This document shows positions 1 through 10,251 of a DNA stretch of 64,000 nucleotides, piece after piece (the first letter of the stretch is position 1; the number at the start of each line of letters is the position of its first letter). The DNA comes from Lederbergia citri (lineage in GTDB: Bacteria; Bacillota; Bacilli; Bacillales; Bacillaceae_C): NCBI RefSeq assembly GCF_018343625.1, contig NZ_JAGYPG010000001.1:1188502-1252501 (forward strand), read 5' to 3'. Made by a program: the position numbers and the translations under genes. The notes under the pieces were generated by a model. That model saw nothing but the letters and a program-made list of their open reading frames with translations, had not been told where the DNA came from and searched no databases.

Positions 1-274
1 TCCATGCTTCGCCTCATTTGTGCATATAATATTTTATCTGGTGAATTTCCGATTATTTTAGTAAGATAAAAAGAGATGCTGCAAAGTGCAGTTCCTCTTT
101 ATCGGTGAAAGGGCCATTATGTTTTGATCTTTCAACGAAAATTTAAGGACATTATTAATTTAGTAGATGGCTTCTTGAGCTAGATGGAAACTTTCTTAAT
201 GCAAAGTTGCCCACAAAGTTCCAAGTTTCACATTTTCAACGCAATACTAAAATCCAATAAGTTGGTGACAAACT

Positions 275-1219
275 ATGAAAAACACAAATAAACCTGCTTA
301 TGGTGGGCAGGCTGTAGTCGAGGGAGTTATGTTTGGCGGTAAACATCAAACTGTTACCGCTATTCGCCGCAAAGATCAATCTATTGAATATTTTTATTTA
401 CCAAGAAAAACGAGGCCTGTTCTTCAAACATTGAAAAAAATTCCATTCCTCCGAGGAATTATTGCTATTGTAGAAGCGAGTGGAAATGGTGCCCAGCATT
501 TAACCTTTTCAACAGATCGTTATGATGTTGATCCGAGTGATGATGGAAAAATCCAAGAAGAAAAGATGTCTAAGACAACATTAGTATTAAGTGTAGCTGC
601 TCTTGGTGTTCTATCATTTATATTTTCAAAGTTTATTTTCACTCTCGTTCCAGTCTTTTTGGCAGCTTTATTTAAACCAATCCTTCCGGGAGATACAGTC
701 CAAATATTGATTGAAGGACTTTTTAAGCTTATTCTTTTACTTTCCTATATATATTTTATTTCAATGACTCCATTAATAAAACGAGTATTTCAATATCATG
801 GTGCCGAACATAAAGTCATTAATGCATATGAGCATAATCTTGACTTGACAGTTGAAAATGTCCAATCGATGTCAAGGCTCCATTATCGATGCGGCAGCAG
901 TTTTATTCTTTTTACTGTCGTCGTAGGGGTAATTATCTACATGTTTGTAGCGGTAGATCCACTTTGGGTCCGAATATTAAATAGAATTGCATTAATACCC
1001 GTTGTTTTAGGTGTATCTTTTGAAGTATTGCAGCTAACAAATAAAATGCGAAATATTCCTGTTCTTAAGTGGCTTGGTTATCCGGGGCTTTGGCTTCAAT
1101 TATTAACGACAAAAGAACCAAGCAATGATCAAGTAGAAGTTGCTCTTGCTTCGTTTAAGGAATTATTGAAAGTGGAAAAGCAAAGTGTAGACACAATAGA
1201 AAAAGAGAAAATCGTCTAA
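275..1219 (+). CDS. yqhQ: DUF1385 family membrane protein YqhQ
   Basis: A 314-residue protein of the DUF1385 family; its biochemical role is not established. The N-terminal glycine-rich motif GGQAVVEGVMFGG (about residues 10-22) is the family signature. Several hydrophobic segments follow at about residues 105-135, 145-165, 205-225 and 235-255, and a polar His/Glu motif (HGAEHKVINAYE, about residue 180) lies between membrane segments, as expected for a polytopic membrane protein with a possible metal site. The ATG at 275 has a GGTGA ribosome-binding site about ten bases upstream. It is followed by yqhP, as in Bacillus subtilis. The 274 bases upstream contain a hairpin at about 70-100 with no clear U-run, and no gene that I can see. 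Confidence 0.9.
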   Translation: MKNTNKPAYGGQAVVEGVMFGGKHQTVTAIRRKDQSIEYFYLPRKTRPVLQTLKKIPFLRGIIAIVEASGNGAQHLTFSTDRYDVDPSDDGKIQEEKMSKTTLVLSVAALGVLSFIFSKFIFTLVPVFLAALFKPILPGDTVQILIEGLFKLILLLSYIYFISMTPLIKRVFQYHGAEHKVINAYEHNLDLTVENVQSMSRLHYRCGSSFILFTVVVGVIIYMFVAVDPLWVRILNRIALIPVVLGVSFEVLQLTNKMRNIPVLKWLGYPGLWLQLLTTKEPSNDQVEVALASFKELLKVEKQSVDTIEKEKIV

Positions 1220-1279
1220 TAGAGTATATATCTATTTCTTTTTGGGAAAAATGACATTACTCCCGAGGAGGTGGCGCTC

Positions 1280-1624
1280 TTGAACGTACGTAATTGGTTG
1301 GTCGGAATCATAGCTTTAATGGCAATAATTGGTCTCGGCTCATACATTTTCAATAACCCCGCCGGACTATTTCGACAAATCTTTATTATTGGACTTGTCT
1401 CTGCTGCTATCTATTTAATTTATCGGGTTTGGATGGGAAAGAAACCTGAACGAAGCGAAAATAGATCTTTCGCTAAGGCTGCAAGACTTTCAAAAAAGCG
1501 GAATCGTAAGAGTCATTTAGCAAGCAGTCAGATAAGAAAAAAACCGCTTCGAAAAAGATCAGCTGCACATTTAACTGTCATCGAAGGTAAAAAGAGCAAG
1601 AAAAAAGATCGAGCTATTTTTTAA
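1280..1624 (+). CDS. yqhP: YqhP-like small membrane protein
   Basis: A 114-residue protein with two adjacent N-terminal hydrophobic segments (about residues 5-20 and 28-46) and a very basic, Lys/Arg-rich tail. It matches YqhP in position, size and composition; function unknown. An in-frame GTG lies at 1271, but the strong GAGGAGGT ribosome-binding site at 1265-1272 overlaps it and is correctly spaced for the TTG at 1280, so I chose TTG. The last four bases overlap the 3' end of the convergent yqhO. Confidence 0.75.
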   Translation: MNVRNWLVGIIALMAIIGLGSYIFNNPAGLFRQIFIIGLVSAAIYLIYRVWMGKKPERSENRSFAKAARLSKKRNRKSHLASSQIRKKPLRKRSAAHLTVIEGKKSKKKDRAIF

Positions 1625-2505
1625 TAAGTCCATTTCTGTAAAAACTGTTTTGTTCTAATACGTCCTTTTTCGATAAGGGCGTGTTTTTTTTCTTCAGATA
1701 TTGAAAATTCAGATGAAAAGTTTTCATCAAGCGGGATAAAAATAATATCCTTTTCATGCTTACGAGATATATACCTAGCATCATGTGCATCTTTCATAGT
1801 ACTAAAAAGTGCTTCAAATAATGATAATCCATTTCTTATTACTCTTTTCGGCTGCTCCTCCATATTGTAGCTAAGCTTTATCCCCAATACCGGACGCGGC
1901 CGTTGTTTGTTTTCATCTTCAAATAACCATAAAGGAAAATTACTGAGAAGTCCCCCATCAACTATAATATTTTCTCCTGAAAGAGAGCGTAATTTTATTG
2001 GCTCGAAAAAAAAGGGCACTCCACAACTCATCCGGACAGCCCTTGCCACGGGAAATGTCTCTTTTGGGATACCATAGCTTTCTAAATCATCAGGCAAGAC
2101 AATCAACCTTCCTGTTGAAAGGTCTGAAGCGATTAATCTCAATTTTCCTTTGGGCATATCCTTGAACGTATAGACACCTTTTTGGGCCAATTTTTTCCCT
2201 AACCATTCTTCTAACTCATTTCCTCTATACATCCCCATTCTCCAATATAACAAAAGCCACTTTGCAAGAGCAAAAGGAAGAAGAGTAGTTCGCTGGTCTA
2301 AAAACATTTTCATTTTGGTTTCATCCATTAGATCTTTTATTTCCTGACTCGTATAACCAGCGGCTATAAAGGCAGCCATAATGGCCCCTGCACTTGTACC
2401 TGCTAATCTTTTAAAGGTAAAACCTCTTTCCTCTAACACCTCATATGCCCCAATTAGTGCAAGACCCTTAATACCTCCTCCTGAAAAAACACCATCTATA
2501 TTCAT
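1621..2505 (-). CDS. yqhO: Patatin-like phospholipase/acyl hydrolase YqhO
   Basis: A 294-residue patatin-like lipid acyl hydrolase. The glycine-rich oxyanion-hole motif GGGIKG is at about residues 8-13, the nucleophile elbow GTSAG at about residues 36-40, and the Asp of the Ser-Asp dyad in a DGG motif at about residue 184. The family hydrolyses acyl esters of membrane lipids; the natural substrate of YqhO is unknown. An upstream in-frame GTG at 2514 abuts the GGAGGA ribosome-binding site, which is properly spaced only for the ATG at 2505. The next gene upstream on this strand is nrdJ, in place of mntR-lipM of B. subtilis. Confidence 0.85.
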   Translation of the reverse strand: MNIDGVFSGGGIKGLALIGAYEVLEERGFTFKRLAGTSAGAIMAAFIAAGYTSQEIKDLMDETKMKMFLDQRTTLLPFALAKWLLLYWRMGMYRGNELEEWLGKKLAQKGVYTFKDMPKGKLRLIASDLSTGRLIVLPDDLESYGIPKETFPVARAVRMSCGVPFFFEPIKLRSLSGENIIVDGGLLSNFPLWLFEDENKQRPRPVLGIKLSYNMEEQPKRVIRNGLSLFEALFSTMKDAHDARYISRKHEKDIIFIPLDENFSSEFSISEEKKHALIEKGRIRTKQFLQKWTY

Positions 2506-2565
2506 GCTCTCCACTCCTCCAAAAGGTCCTTATTTATCTTTAGGAAAGAGTGGTAAAAATTAGAA

Positions 2566-2606
2566 CAAAAAACAGGCTTCCCACAAAATGGGATAACCTG
2601 TTTTTT
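2566..2606 (-). terminator. Rho-independent terminator after nrdJ
   Basis: A long hairpin with outer arms AAAAAACAGG and CCTGTTTTTT and inner arms TCCCA/TGGGA. It lies 13 bases beyond the nrdJ stop codon and gives a T-run on the minus strand. Confidence 0.85.
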
Positions 2607-2618
2607 AATGATGTCTAA

Positions 2619-5495
2619 TTAAAGACCGCATTTTAATTGCGCATTACAATTATCGCATGTATTGCAGCCGCCAATTTCTTTTACTTGGCCTTTTCTGCAA
2701 ACAGGGCATGTATTGCCGATTTCAGAACCAATTGTCACGCTTGTTGAACGTAAATCTTGGATTGTATCGACTAAAACAACTGGCTCCTTAAAGGAAAGCT
2801 GTTCGCTTGCTTCCATACTATTTTCTTCTGCTTTTAATGTGAGAACTTGGGAGTCGCGGCTTCCATCTACATATACTGTACCGCCTTTAGCTCCCCCTCT
2901 ATATAAGCGCTCATACACTTGTTCAACTTGCTCAACGGCATAACCTTTCGGAGCATTGACCGTTTTAGAGATAGAACTATCAATCCAGCGCTGAATTACG
3001 CATTGGACATCAGCATGTGCCTCAGGAGATAAGCTCATCGCCGTAACAAACCAGTGTGGCAAGTTATCCGGATCGGCTTCTGGATGACGGCTTATATATT
3101 CTTCCACAATATCTGCTTTTACTTCGATAAATTTACCTAGACGTCCACTTCTATAATACGTAAAGGAGAAATACGGCTCTAATCCGGTTGATACTCCCAC
3201 CATCGTTCCTGTAGATCCAGTTGGGGCTACAGTTAGAAGATGAGAATTACGGATTCCATATTTAAGGATTGATTCGTTTATATCCCCTGGCATTTTTTTC
3301 ATATAACCTGTTTCAATGAATGCTTTGCGGAGACGATTTGTATCTTCTGTCGTTTCCCCTTCAAGGAATGGGAAGCTTCCTTTTTCTTTTGCCAGCTCCA
3401 CTGATGCTTCATAGGCTGTTGTAGCAATTGTTTCGAATACTTTGTCCACTAAATCATTTCCTTCAATAGAACCGTATTCTTTTTCACAATAGATTAACAA
3501 ATCTGATAGACCCATTACACCAAGACCTACACGACGCTCTCCAAGTGCTTGCTTTTTATTTTCCTCAAGGAAATATGGAGTAGCATCAATGACATTGTCT
3601 TGCATCCGAACACCGATACGTACGGTTTCTTTTAACTTTTCGAAATTTACCGATTTGTTTTCTTTATCGGCCATTTCAGCTAAGTTAACAGCTGCAAGAT
3701 TACATACGGAGAATGGCGCAAGTGGTTGCTCTCCACATGGATTTGTTGCTACAACTTTTTGACCGTAGGCTTGAGCATTCGTCATATCATTGGCATTATC
3801 GATGAAGAAAATGCCCGGTTCAGCGGAATAAGTTGCACAAATATTAATTAAGTTCCAAAGCTCTTTCGCCTTGATTTTACGATATGTGCGTACTTTGTAA
3901 CCAAGTTTTTCCCATTCACGGACATCGCCGACTTTTTGCCATTCGGTATTGTATGCTTTCATTTCTTCTTGATTATAATTTTCTACATCTGGGAAACGAA
4001 GTTCATAATCCCCATCATTTTCAACCGCGTCCATAAATTCTTTTGTAAGACAGACAGAAATATTAGCCCCTGTCAGAAACTCAGGATTATGGACTGAATA
4101 TGTACCACCTTCAGCCAATTTTTCCTCAGCTTCATGGAAAATTCCTTCGCTAAATCCGCCAAGGCCTGGGATATTGCGATAATTAAGCACTCCTTGATAC
4201 ATAGCTTCTTCTGTATCGGAAAGAGGCGTAAACTTCAACTTATCTTTTGCATGCTTTTTAATAACAGGATCCGTTGTATTTTCAATCAAGAATCGTAAAA
4301 TACGCGGATTTTGCATTTTAGAAATAATAAATTCGATAATATCAGGATGCCACGCATTTACCGTCCCTTTCAGGATATTTACACTGCTATTGCAGTCGGA
4401 CTAGACTATATCATCACCCTCAGCTTAACTGTTAGGGGCCGGGCGCTAATGAGAGTTTATTGTTGGGGCTCACTCTCTAGTCGTTGAACCTTCGCCATCA
4501 CCTATGCCCAATGACGCTTGGCTGCAGATCGCCCAATGCTGACAATTTTTAAGCATTCACGCTCACCGTTTCCAGTCACGTTGTAGCTTGTCAGCCTCTA
4601 AGGATTTCCCTGCAATTCACCCGATTTTCTTGTCATCCATTTTCTGGTTGACGCGGACTAGTGCATCTTTCTTTTAATCCGCTAGCATTATCATCTGTGC
4701 TCCACGTCTTGACCCACCCTGCTCAACAAGGTGTGTTAGTTTCGCAATGTCATCTAACCAAGATACAGAGCCTGATGATTTACCATTTACTCCTCTTGCA
4801 AGTGTATTACGAGGTCTTAGTGTAGAACCGTTTGTACCTACTCCACCGCCTCGGCTCATGATTTCCATTACTTGCTTGCGATGTTCGGATATTCCTTCAC
4901 GAGAGTCAGCCACAAATGGCATAACATAACAGTTAAAATACGTTACATCCGTATCTGCACCCGCTCCGTATAAAACACGACCTGCTGGGATAAAGTTAAG
5001 ATTTGAAAGTTCTTTATAAAATTTTTCAAACCATTCTTGTCTTTTTTCTTCTGTCTTTTCTACAGCTGCAAGACCCGTTGCATTACGTTTTGCAATTTGC
5101 TCGTAGAAGATTTCTAGTGGCTTTTCGATAATATCAAGTGGTCGGATAATCAATCCTGTCTCTCTTTCTACATCACTATCAAGTGCACTTCGAAATTCTT
5201 CTTCGACAATTACTTCAGCCGTCTTCTCTTCCCAGTTAATAGACTTGATAAATCCAAGCCCTCTTGCGGGGAATTTTGGATCTTCTTTAATAGTCAGAAC
5301 GACGAAATCGCCCTCTGTTAAAGTAATCTTTTCTGTATCCTTGAAGGCATAGCGGTCAATCATAACAAGCCTAGATACCCCTTTATGGGTAATCTTCATG
5401 TCAGGCGTAATAGGATGCACCGGCTTAAATAATCGGATATCTTGATTAAGTCTTTCTATGTTGAGAATTTGTTTCTGCGAATAAACTACAGACAT
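2619..5495 (-). CDS. nrdJ: Adenosylcobalamin-dependent ribonucleotide reductase, gene split by a group I intron
   Basis: Class II ribonucleotide reductase, which makes deoxyribonucleotides using coenzyme B12 and works with or without oxygen. Exon 1 is 5495-4677 (273 residues, ending MIMLAD) and exon 2 is 4352-2619 (577 residues, starting WHPDIIEF). Splicing out the 324-nt intron gives an 850-residue protein with no frame change. Visible features are the N-terminal substrate/allosteric region, the NPCGEQ active-site motif with its radical-site Cys at about residue 479, and a C-terminal Cys-rich tail (CPVC, CNTCDNC, CGL) that probably carries redox-active cysteines or zinc ligands. The ATG at 5495 is preceded by an AAGGGG ribosome-binding site. 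Two NrdR boxes lie upstream and a terminator downstream. It replaces mntR-lipM found here in B. subtilis. Read without the intron it would look like two broken genes. Confidence 0.92.
4353..4676 (-). ncRNA. ORF-less group I intron in nrdJ
   Basis: A 324-nt insert between in-frame nrdJ exons. The 5' exon ends in GCGGAU, which pairs with an internal guide GUCCGC (4658-4653) leaving the expected U.G wobble at the splice site (P1). The intron ends in the invariant G at 4353. P7-type strands GACTA (4482-4478) and TAGTC (4408-4404, within GATATAGTC) are complementary. These are group I hallmarks. There is no homing-endonuclease reading frame, so the intron is presumably immobile on its own. Ribonucleotide reductase genes of Bacillus and its phages are known group I intron hosts. 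Confidence 0.9.
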
Positions 5496-5567
5496 TGCGT
5501 CAACCCCTTTTACAAATCATTCTATTAGTTACGTTACCATATGTATAACCATTAAATCAATGCTTAA

Positions 5568-5616
5568 ACACAATATATTGTATTTTATTTTTCATCCACC
5601 ACACTACATATAGTGA
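5568..5616. promoter_or_regulatory. Two tandem NrdR boxes upstream of nrdJ
   Basis: ACACAATATATTGTAT (5568-5583) and ACACTACATATAGTGA (5601-5616) both fit the NrdR palindrome ACACWATATATWGTGT. Their centres are 33 bp apart, about three helical turns, which is the usual NrdR arrangement. This implies repression of nrdJ by NrdR at high dATP. Confidence 0.85.
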
Positions 5617-5842
5617 TTCAGTTGAACTTTGTTTGATTTTGTCAAATTCAAAAAAAGCAGTAAAACAAAGATTTTTAAAGATTTTATACGAAATTACAAC
5701 AAATACCACGATTTTTGAACAAAATTTGCATTTGCTCTTTTTATTTCCTCTTTCATCGTTTGTATGATAAGGTTTATTGGAAATGGCCTAAAAAATTATT
5801 TTTTAAAATTTTATCTGACAATGAAAATCTATAAAAAAGATT

Positions 5843-5871
5843 TTGATTCATAGTGCTATGATGAATATAAT
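5843..5871 (+). promoter_or_regulatory. SigA-type promoter of yqhL
   Basis: TTGATT at 5843-5848, a 17-bp spacer, then TATAAT at 5866-5871. It is 40 bases before the yqhL start. The remainder of 5617-5842 is AT-rich and I see nothing else in it. Confidence 0.75.
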
Positions 5872-5911
5872 AGAATATAGGGCTATTTACTAGAAAGGGG
5901 AAGGAAGAATT

Positions 5912-6301
5912 TTGGAGGCTTTATACACATTACTAATTTTACTGGGAGCAATCATTGCTTTTTCCCTTTATAATTACTTCCATCAGAAAAAAATCTTAAA
6001 AACATTAACCGAAGAAGAATTTCGTGCTGGTTATCGGAAAGCACAATTGATTGATGTTCGCGAGCCAAATGAATTTGAAGGTGGACATATACTAGGAGCG
6101 CGCAACATTCCAATGTCCCAATTAAAAACACGCATGAAGGAAATTCGCCCAGATAAACCTGTATATTTATATTGTCAAACGGGATTACGCAGCGGAAGAG
6201 CCGCACAAACTTTATACAGAAAAGGTTACCGAGATTTGTACCATTTACAGGGTGGATTTAAAAAATGGTCTGGACGAATCAAAACGAAGAAAAAAGTATA
6301 A
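5912..6301 (+). CDS. yqhL: Membrane-anchored rhodanese-like protein YqhL
   Basis: A 129-residue protein with one N-terminal membrane helix (residues 3-20) and a single rhodanese domain (about residues 35-125). The active-site loop CQTGLRSG contains the catalytic Cys, which in the family carries a persulfide, so sulfur transfer or sulfide handling is likely; the acceptor is unknown. It starts with TTG at 5912, behind a purine-rich AAGGGGAAGG ribosome-binding site. The gene has its own promoter and terminator, so it seems to be monocistronic. It lies between nrdJ and the glycine cleavage genes. Confidence 0.9.
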   Translation: MEALYTLLILLGAIIAFSLYNYFHQKKILKTLTEEEFRAGYRKAQLIDVREPNEFEGGHILGARNIPMSQLKTRMKEIRPDKPVYLYCQTGLRSGRAAQTLYRKGYRDLYHLQGGFKKWSGRIKTKKKV

Positions 6302-6314
6302 TAGCTGACATCAT

Positions 6315-6342
6315 ACCGCGGATGAAACTCCGCGGTTTTTTG
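6315..6342 (+). terminator. Rho-independent terminator after yqhL
   Basis: A CCGCGG...CCGCGG hairpin (6316-6321 with 6330-6335) followed by TTTTTT. Confidence 0.9.
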
Positions 6343-6402
6343 TAATAAATAAGGAAAGTATAAATTTCAAATAGGATTTTCATGGCAATGGATGTCTGCT
6401 TT

Positions 6403-6570
6403 GTCCAGTTCTAGCGCCTATCGACTAGCAAACTTCCTGTCCTTTTCTTTTGCGTAAGTCAAAGGCCCAAATGGAACGTCGACTAAAATCGCCACGTCCT
6501 GCGGCAACGTCGACGGACCCGCATCCTGCGGGCCTGTACGTCGATGAGCAAGGCGCTTGCGCTTTTCTTA
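6403..6570. repeat. Dispersed hairpin-rich repeat, copy 1 (short form)
   Basis: About 168 bp closely related, in opposite orientation, to 49887-50102. It begins with GCGCCTATCGACTAGCAAAC and ends with GCAAGGCGCTTGCGCTTTTC, so the ends are inverted repeats. Internal hairpins include CCCGCA-TCC-TGCGGG (6518-6532). Copy 2 has A-T in place of the fourth G-C pair of this stem, a compensatory change. Compared with copy 2 it lacks about 50 bp near one end. It has no coding capacity and lies between yqhL and the ATPase gene. Confidence 0.85.
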
Positions 6571-6589
6571 TAGGAAAGGTTGGGGGAAA

Positions 6590-7387
6590 GTGATCTTAAA
6601 AGAGGTAAAGTTCATACAAAATGAAAATGAAAAACAGTTTCCTTTTACACTTCCGGTTTTGAAAGATTTTAAGGAGCTTTCTTTCAGGAAGCCCATTACT
6701 ATTTTAGTAGGCGAAAACGGAAGTGGAAAATCTACTTTTCTAGAAGGGATTGCAGCTGCATCAGACTTACCAGTCTCACGAGGTGTAGAAATTTCCCAAG
6801 ATAGCGACTTGGTGCATGCTCAAAAATTAGCAAATGCTTTAAAATTATCTTGGATTCAAAAAACGAAAAATGGCTTTTTCTTAAGAGCGGAAGATTTTAT
6901 TTCCTTTGTCAATAGGATAAAGAAAATGAAACAAGATGCTGAAGAAGAATTAAAAAATATTGAGTTCGAATACAAAAATAAATCTGCTTTAGCAAAAGGA
7001 CTTGCATCAATGCCTCACGCACGAACACTCGCAGAGCTAAAGCATTTATACAATGAAGGATTGGATGTTCGTTCTCATGGTGAAGGATTTCTTGATTATT
7101 TTCAAGCTCGTATTAGACCGAGGGGGCTATATTTGTTAGATGAGCCTGAAACGCCTCTATCACCTATGAGGCAATTAAGTTTAATCAGTATTATTTTGGA
7201 TGATGTGAAAGAAGATTCTCAATTTATTATCATAACGCATTCTCCTATCATTATGGCGCTTCCAGATGCAGATATTTATAGTTTTGATGTTCAGCCTCCT
7301 CAATTAATACAATATGAAGAAGTGGAACATGTTCAAATTACGAAAAATTTTCTTGAATCGCCCCAATCTTTTTTAAGGCATTTATAA
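6590..7387 (+). CDS. ABC-type/AAA ATP-binding protein of unknown role
   Basis: A 265-residue soluble ATPase related to predicted ATPases of the COG3910 type. It has Walker A GENGSGKST (about residues 44-52), Walker B LYLLDEPETPLS (about residue 180) and an H-loop ITHSP. A short helical insertion (about residues 105-135) takes the place of the longer coiled coil seen in SMC-like proteins. No transmembrane partner lies next to it, so it is unlikely to be a transporter subunit. The GTG at 6590 is preceded by AGGAAAGG about ten bases upstream; in-frame codons further upstream lie within the dispersed repeat. The substrate is unknown. Confidence 0.7.
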   Translation: MILKEVKFIQNENEKQFPFTLPVLKDFKELSFRKPITILVGENGSGKSTFLEGIAAASDLPVSRGVEISQDSDLVHAQKLANALKLSWIQKTKNGFFLRAEDFISFVNRIKKMKQDAEEELKNIEFEYKNKSALAKGLASMPHARTLAELKHLYNEGLDVRSHGEGFLDYFQARIRPRGLYLLDEPETPLSPMRQLSLISIILDDVKEDSQFIIITHSPIIMALPDADIYSFDVQPPQLIQYEEVEHVQITKNFLESPQSFLRHL

Positions 7388-7434
7388 AAATGAGGCGGAC
7401 TTTTTATTAATAAAAGTCTGCCTCATTTTTTATT
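7387..7434. terminator. Bidirectional terminator between the ATPase gene and gcvPB
   Basis: A near-perfect hairpin with arms AAAATGAGGCGGACTTTT and AAAGTCTGCCTCATTTTT, serving both convergent genes. Confidence 0.9.
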
Positions 7435-8893
7435 ATTCTTTTACATATCTTAAAACCGGTTTTCTTGCAGCTTTCGTTTCGTCAAGTCGTTTTACGATAG
7501 TTGTGTGTGGAGCTTCTTGCACGAGTTCAGGATTTTCTTCCGCTTCCTTCGCAATTTGAATCATTGCATCAATAAATGCATCAAGCGTTTCTTTTGATTC
7601 TGTTTCAGTCGGTTCAAACATCATACATTCTTCAACATTAAGCGGGAAATAAATTGTTGGTGGATGATATCCAAAGTCAAGCAATCTTTTCGCCATATCA
7701 AGCGTACGAACTCCTAGCTTCTTTTGACGCTTTCCACTTAAAACAAATTCATGTTTACAATGTCGGTCATACGGAAGATCAAAATAAGGAGCAAGCTTTC
7801 TCATCATATAGTTAGCATTGAGTACCGCAAATTCTGTAACAGCTTTTAATCCATCTGGCCCCATCGTACGAATATACGTATAAGCGCGTACGTTAATGCC
7901 AAAGTTACCATAAAAAGGTTTAACTCTTCCAATTGATTGAGGGCGATCATAGTCGATTACAAATTTACCATCTTTTTTCGTAATAACCGGCTTAGGCAAA
8001 AATGGAATCAAATCTTCTTTCACGCCGACAGGACCAGAACCTGGACCACCACCTCCATGTGGGCCTGTAAATGTTTTATGAAGATTTAAATGGACAACAT
8101 CAAAGCCCATATCTCCAGGACGAGCTTTGGACATAACAGCATTTAAATTAGCACCGTCGTAATAAAGCTTACCGCCAGCACCATGGACAATTTCTGCCAT
8201 CTCAAGTATTTGTTCTTCGAATAGTCCGAGAGTGTTCGGATTAGTCAACATTAATGCCGCTGTATCAGGACCAACCAGTTCTCTTAAGTGATCCAAATCA
8301 ACTAATCCATCCTCACCAGATCGAACAGTAATCGTTTCTAATCCGGCTACAGTTGCAGATGCAGGGTTCGTTCCGTGAGCAGAGTCAGGTACGATGACTT
8401 TCGTTCTTTCCGTGTCTCCATTTGCTTCGTGGAAAGCACGAATCATCATGAGTCCAGTCCATTCTCCGTGTGCTCCAGCTGCAGGTTGCAGAGTTACTTC
8501 ATTCATCCCTGTAATTTCAATTAAATGCTGCTGTAAATCAAACATCAATTCAAGTGCTCCTTGAACAGATGATTCAGGCTGTAAAGGATGTATATGGGCA
8601 AAGCCAGGGAATCGTGCAACCTGTTCATTAATTTTTGGATTATATTTCATCGTACATGATCCGAGTGGATAAAATCCTGAATCCACACCGTGATTATGTG
8701 TCGAGAGTTCCGTAAAATGTCGCATAATGTCAAGCTCTGATACTTCTGGAAGCTCGGGTTCATTTTCTCTAACATATCCCTCAGGCAAACATTCAGCTAT
8801 ATCGATTTCTGGCACATCCATTTCAGGCAAGCTATAACCAATTCTCCCCGGAGTAGACATTTCAAAAATTAATTTTAAGTCTTGATTATTCAC
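7433..8893 (-). CDS. gcvPB: Glycine dehydrogenase (decarboxylating) subunit 2
   Basis: The C-terminal half of P-protein of the glycine cleavage system (486 residues). With GcvPA it decarboxylates glycine and transfers the aminomethyl group to lipoyl-H-protein, supplying one-carbon units. The PLP lysine is in the [15 protein letters not shown] stretch (about residue 273). A GTG start at 8893 overlaps the gcvPA stop by eight bases (GTGAATAA), with GGGGGAG upstream, which indicates translational coupling. It is the last gene of the gcvT-gcvPA-gcvPB operon under the glycine riboswitch. Confidence 0.97.
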   Translation of the reverse strand: MNNQDLKLIFEMSTPGRIGYSLPEMDVPEIDIAECLPEGYVRENEPELPEVSELDIMRHFTELSTHNHGVDSGFYPLGSCTMKYNPKINEQVARFPGFAHIHPLQPESSVQGALELMFDLQQHLIEITGMNEVTLQPAAGAHGEWTGLMMIRAFHEANGDTERTKVIVPDSAHGTNPASATVAGLETITVRSGEDGLVDLDHLRELVGPDTAALMLTNPNTLGLFEEQILEMAEIVHGAGGKLYYDGANLNAVMSKARPGDMGFDVVHLNLHKTFTGPHGGGGPGSGPVGVKEDLIPFLPKPVITKKDGKFVIDYDRPQSIGRVKPFYGNFGINVRAYTYIRTMGPDGLKAVTEFAVLNANYMMRKLAPYFDLPYDRHCKHEFVLSGKRQKKLGVRTLDMAKRLLDFGYHPPTIYFPLNVEECMMFEPTETESKETLDAFIDAMIQIAKEAEENPELVQEAPHTTIVKRLDETKAARKPVLRYVKE

Positions 8894-10235
8894 AGCTCTC
8901 CCCCACTTCTTTTACAAAGCTAACAATCTCTTCCTTCGTTCTAAGTTCAGTGACGGCAACAAGCATATGTCCATCAAGTTCTGGATAATCTCGACCTAAA
9001 TCATATCCGCCAATGATTCCTTTTTGAAGCAATATTTCATTTACTTCCCTAACAGGCTTATTAAGCTTGACGACAAATTCATTAAATTGGTAGCCCTCGA
9101 ACGGAAGATGAAATCCATTTTCTTTAAAAATGGTCTTCGCATAATGAGCTTTTTGAATATTTTGCACTGCCATTTCTTTTACACCTTTTTTACCAAGGGC
9201 TGTCATGGCGACAGAGGAAGCTAATGCATTTAATGCTTGGTTGGAACAAATATTGGATGTTGCTTTGTCTCTGCGAATATGCTGTTCTCTAGCTTGCAGC
9301 GTCAAAACAAATCCTCTTTTTCCGTTTTCATCAGTTGTTTGTCCGACTAAACGGCCGGGAACTTTTCTCATCAATTTTGATGTAACGGCAAAGTATCCAC
9401 AATGCGGACCACCGAAGGAAGCAGGGATTCCAAAAGGCTGAACATCCCCAACCACAATATCAGCACCAAAATCTCCAGGAGGAGTTAACGCTCCAAGTGC
9501 AAGTGGATTACTTGAAACGATCAATAAACCCTTTTGTTCGTGGATTAATGGCTCAATATCCTTTAATGGTTCGATCTGACCAAAAAAGTTCGGATATTGT
9601 ATGATTACAGCAGCAACATCATTATTAAGTTCATTTTTCAGAGCAGCTAAGTCGGTTACAGCGTTAAGGTAAGGAATTTCTACAACATCGATATATTGAC
9701 CTTTTGCATATGCTTTTAAAACTTCTCTTGATTCAGGGTTTACGGTTTTGGACACAAGAATCTTTTTCCGTTTCGTTTGACCTGCACTAAGCATAGCAGC
9801 CTCTGCAAGTGAAGTTCCCCCATCATACATGGAAGAGTTCGCAACATCCATGCCGGTTAGTTCACAAATCATTGTTTGAAACTGGAAAATAGCTTGAAGC
9901 TCACCTTGTGATATTTCAGGCTGATACGGAGTGTATGCTGTATAAAATTCAGATCTAGAAATGACATGGTCAACAATTGTCGGAATATAGTGATCATATA
10001 CACCAGCCCCTAGGAATGAAACATTCTGTTTTAAGTCAGCATTTTTCCCCGCCAGACTTGCGAGTTCCTTTAATAATGCGGATTCCGATTTTGCTTTTTT
10101 AATGTTATATTCACCTTTAAAACGAACTTTCTCCGGTATATCAGAAAATAAGTCATCAATTGACTCAGCGCCTATTGCTTCAAGCATTTCGTTTTGATCT
10201 TGCTCGGTCATCGGCAAATAGCGATGTTTAATCAT
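8886..10235 (-). CDS. gcvPA: Glycine dehydrogenase (decarboxylating) subunit 1
   Basis: The N-terminal half of P-protein (449 residues), partner of GcvPB. Split P-proteins are normal in Firmicutes. It has the fold-type I PLP-enzyme layout without the catalytic lysine, including [13 protein letters not shown] near residue 120 and [10 protein letters not shown] near residue 275. It lies 16 bases after gcvT and overlaps gcvPB. GAGGAG precedes the ATG at 10235. Confidence 0.97.
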   Translation of the reverse strand: MIKHRYLPMTEQDQNEMLEAIGAESIDDLFSDIPEKVRFKGEYNIKKAKSESALLKELASLAGKNADLKQNVSFLGAGVYDHYIPTIVDHVISRSEFYTAYTPYQPEISQGELQAIFQFQTMICELTGMDVANSSMYDGGTSLAEAAMLSAGQTKRKKILVSKTVNPESREVLKAYAKGQYIDVVEIPYLNAVTDLAALKNELNNDVAAVIIQYPNFFGQIEPLKDIEPLIHEQKGLLIVSSNPLALGALTPPGDFGADIVVGDVQPFGIPASFGGPHCGYFAVTSKLMRKVPGRLVGQTTDENGKRGFVLTLQAREQHIRRDKATSNICSNQALNALASSVAMTALGKKGVKEMAVQNIQKAHYAKTIFKENGFHLPFEGYQFNEFVVKLNKPVREVNEILLQKGIIGGYDLGRDYPELDGHMLVAVTELRTKEEIVSFVKEVGESCE

Positions 10236-10251
10236 ATTTTTCTCCTCCAGC

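Noticed and set aside
2619..5495. nrdJ as a pseudogene or two separate genes
   Set aside because: The insert has group I intron hallmarks and its removal leaves one open 850-codon frame.
5496..5567. A named promoter for nrdJ
   Set aside because: TATACA is present on the minus strand, but no -35 hexamer at 16-18 bp was convincing.
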